A model generated the notes under the pieces. The model saw only the letters and a program-made list of their open reading frames with translations. It did no database searches and was not told where the DNA came from. Made by a program: the position numbers and the translations under genes. Positions 62,607 to 64,000 of a stretch of DNA of 64,000 bases are shown here, one piece after another. The stretch is taken from positions 62,001 through 126,000 of the forward strand of contig CBDCWQ010000009.1 of the NCBI GenBank assembly GCA_965223435.1, given 5' to 3'. Position 1 is the stretch's first letter, and every line of letters starts with the position of its first letter. The DNA comes from CBDCWQ01 sp965223435 (lineage in GTDB: Bacteria > Myxococcota > Kuafuiibacteriia > Kuafuiibacteriales > Kuafuiibacteriaceae).

Positions 62607-64000
62607 GTGGCCAAGGAGGTCCCACGTCGAAAAGGCCCCCTCACGATGGGCACCGCCGGCCACATCGACCACGGAAAAACCGCTCTCGTTGAGCGCTTGA
62701 CCGGCGTGAACACCGATCGTCTGGCCGAGGAGAAGCGCCGAGGAATCACCATTGTCCTCGGATTTGCGCCACTCCAACTTGATTCCAAAGAGATCCTCGG
62801 GGTTGTCGACGTACCTGGCCATGAACGCTTCGTGAAGAACATGGTCGCCGGGGCCGGGGGTATGGATTTGGTGCTCTTGGTGGTTGCTGCGGACGAGGGG
62901 GTCATGCCCCAAACCCGAGAACACATCGAGATTTGCCAACTGCTCAACGTGAAGCACGGCATCATCGCCCTGACCAAGATGGACCGCGCCGGTTCCGATC
63001 TGCTGGAGCTCGCCCAAGACGATTGCCGGTCTGCGGTTCTCGGAACGTTCCTCGAAAAAGCGCCCATGATTCCCTGTTCGAGTATCACTGGCGAGGGCCT
63101 GCCCGAACTCAAACGCGCCCTTGGCGAATTGGCGGCCCGTATCGGCGCACGCCGCGCCTCCGGCCCGGCCTATTTGCCCGTCGACCGAAGCTTTTCCGCA
63201 AAAGGGTTTGGTAACATCGTCACCGGAACCTTGCATCGGGGCCAACTTAGAGTGGGCGACGCGGTCAACGTCATCCCCGAAACCGACGGACACCCCATCG
63301 ACCGGCCCGTGCGAATCCGAGGCCTCCAAGTGTTTGGTCAAGCCGTGGAAACCGCGTTCGCGGGCGCACGAACCGCCGTCAACTTGCAAGGCGTTCAAAA
63401 AGAGCAGCTCTGTATGGGCCAAGCCCTCGTGACCCCTGGATCCGCCCGTCCGACCCGAAAGCTGGCCGCGCACATCCATCATCTCAAGAGCCGAAAGAAT
63501 GCCCTGAAATCAGGCGCATCAGTCCTCCTCCACATCGGAACGAACCTGGTTGAGGCCAAGCTCAGCCTCACCGACCGAAGCCTCGGGCCTGGCGAGCGCG
63601 GCTACGGCATCATTCGGACCAAGGCGAACATCGCCGCCTTGCCTGGAGCGCGTTTTATCCTCAGGGGATTCGACGCCGGCCTTCAGGGAGGACGCACCGT
63701 CGCCGGCGGCGTCGTCCTCGACCCCGAACCCGACAAGATACGCCTCAGCGCGCCCCAAACGCGGGATCTTCTTACGAGCCTGGACCAACTTCAAAAGTGG
63801 GGCCCCAAAGAGGGTCGACTCCATCACGCCATTTGCCTCCTCCTCAAAAACACGGGCACCACGGGATTGTCGCTTCTGGATCTGGCGCGACGCCTTGGAA
63901 CCACCCCGCCCAGTTGCAAGGAGGCCATCGAGGCCGGCGACCCGCATGCGCAACAAGCCCTTCTTCTGGACACCCGCGCTGTACACAAAGAACCCCTAGA
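62607..64000 (+). CDS. selB: selenocysteine-specific elongation factor, 3' truncated by window end
   Basis: SelB delivers selenocysteyl-tRNA to UGA codons marked by SECIS elements. The frame is open from 62607 to the right edge (464 codons); a typical SelB has over 600, so the C-terminal winged-helix domains are cut off. The GTPase motifs are GTAGHIDHGKTALVERLTGV (G1), RRGITIVLGFA (G2), VVDVPGHERFVKNM (G3) and LTKMDRA (G4). Domain II/III sequence follows (KGFGNIVTGTLHRGQL). The start may be the GTG at 62607 or the ATG at 62646, which begins MGTAGHIDHG. Its presence predicts selA, selC, selD and selenoproteins elsewhere in the genome. Confidence 0.92.
   Translation, partial: MAKEVPRRKGPLTMGTAGHIDHGKTALVERLTGVNTDRLAEEKRRGITIVLGFAPLQLDSKEILGVVDVPGHERFVKNMVAGAGGMDLVLLVVAADEGVMPQTREHIEICQLLNVKHGIIALTKMDRAGSDLLELAQDDCRSAVLGTFLEKAPMIPCSSITGEGLPELKRALGELAARIGARRASGPAYLPVDRSFSAKGFGNIVTGTLHRGQLRVGDAVNVIPETDGHPIDRPVRIRGLQVFGQAVETAFAGARTAVNLQGVQKEQLCMGQALVTPGSARPTRKLAAHIHHLKSRKNALKSGASVLLHIGTNLVEAKLSLTDRSLGPGERGYGIIRTKANIAALPGARFILRGFDAGLQGGRTVAGGVVLDPEPDKIRLSAPQTRDLLTSLDQLQKWGPKEGRLHHAICLLLKNTGTTGLSLLDLARRLGTTPPSCKEAIEAGDPHAQQALLLDTRAVHKEPL

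Noticed and set aside
62460..62610. tRNA-Sec (selC) next to selB
   Set aside because: No long acceptor, variable arm or TCA anticodon loop could be drawn from the sequence.

Overview
GC-rich chromosomal window from a Gram-negative, outer-membrane-bearing bacterium. The tRNA-Thr/Tyr/Gly/Thr - tRNA-Trp - secE - nusG - rplKAJL - rpoBC order is the proteobacterial arrangement. Together with the many lipoproteins, TPR/zinc-ribbon proteins, a degenerate HD-GYP protein and a PcrA-tail-like zinc protein it suggests a deltaproteobacterial lineage, most likely Myxococcota or a relative. This is inference from gene content; no marker search was run. I see no CRISPR array, rRNA operon, phage or complete insertion sequence.

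Layout. 1-22739 is mostly cell-envelope material: a 5'-truncated, frameshifted PKD-like protein, two lipoproteins (the second a multidomain PhoD-like phosphatase), an anchored protein facing an outer-membrane barrel, lgt (split by one indel in a six-base homopolymer), a 1370-residue AsmA-like protein, an operon of an HEYEH metalloprotease lipoprotein plus three small exported proteins (two of them paralogues), a lipoprotein with two LamG-like halves, a coiled-coil protein and another exported barrel candidate. 22737-23057 holds two abutting TA-flanked palindromic elements. 23126-38259 (minus) is the information-processing block: MazG-like protein, rnz (three frameshifts), rpoC, rpoB, rplL, rplJ, rplA, rplK, an unrecognised gene coupled to nusG, nusG, secE and five tRNAs behind a stringent-type promoter. 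tuf and rpmG are absent from their usual place and tandem repeats lie between two of the tRNAs. 38404-39878 is pyrF-rlmB. 40584-54745 (minus) is a run of seven closely packed genes: glpD, a DUF2231-like membrane protein, a PEGA-like protein, a Cys-rich lipoprotein, a metallophosphoesterase, a DUF1318-like lipoprotein and a 2842-residue lipoprotein with a TolB-like propeller, TPRs and two CHAT-type regions. 55005-64000 holds a degenerate HD-GYP/HEAT pair, a zinc-ribbon protein, truD, a nucleotide-sugar dehydrogenase, a zinc-ribbon/TPR membrane protein and the start of selB.

Two signals stand out. First, two families of short TA-flanked inverted-repeat elements sit exactly on the stop codons of at least four genes. 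Because the elements begin with A or G after TA, insertion into a stop codon rebuilds TAA or TAG. One copy has instead extended the end of RpoC. Second, a very large periplasm-facing lipoprotein ends in an apparently intact CHAT His/Cys dyad and carries a second CHAT-like region without the Cys motif. It is preceded by a metallophosphoesterase and a DUF1318-like lipoprotein that are translationally coupled to each other. Single-base frameshifts in lgt, rnz and the first gene suggest residual assembly errors, or real decay in the case of rnz.
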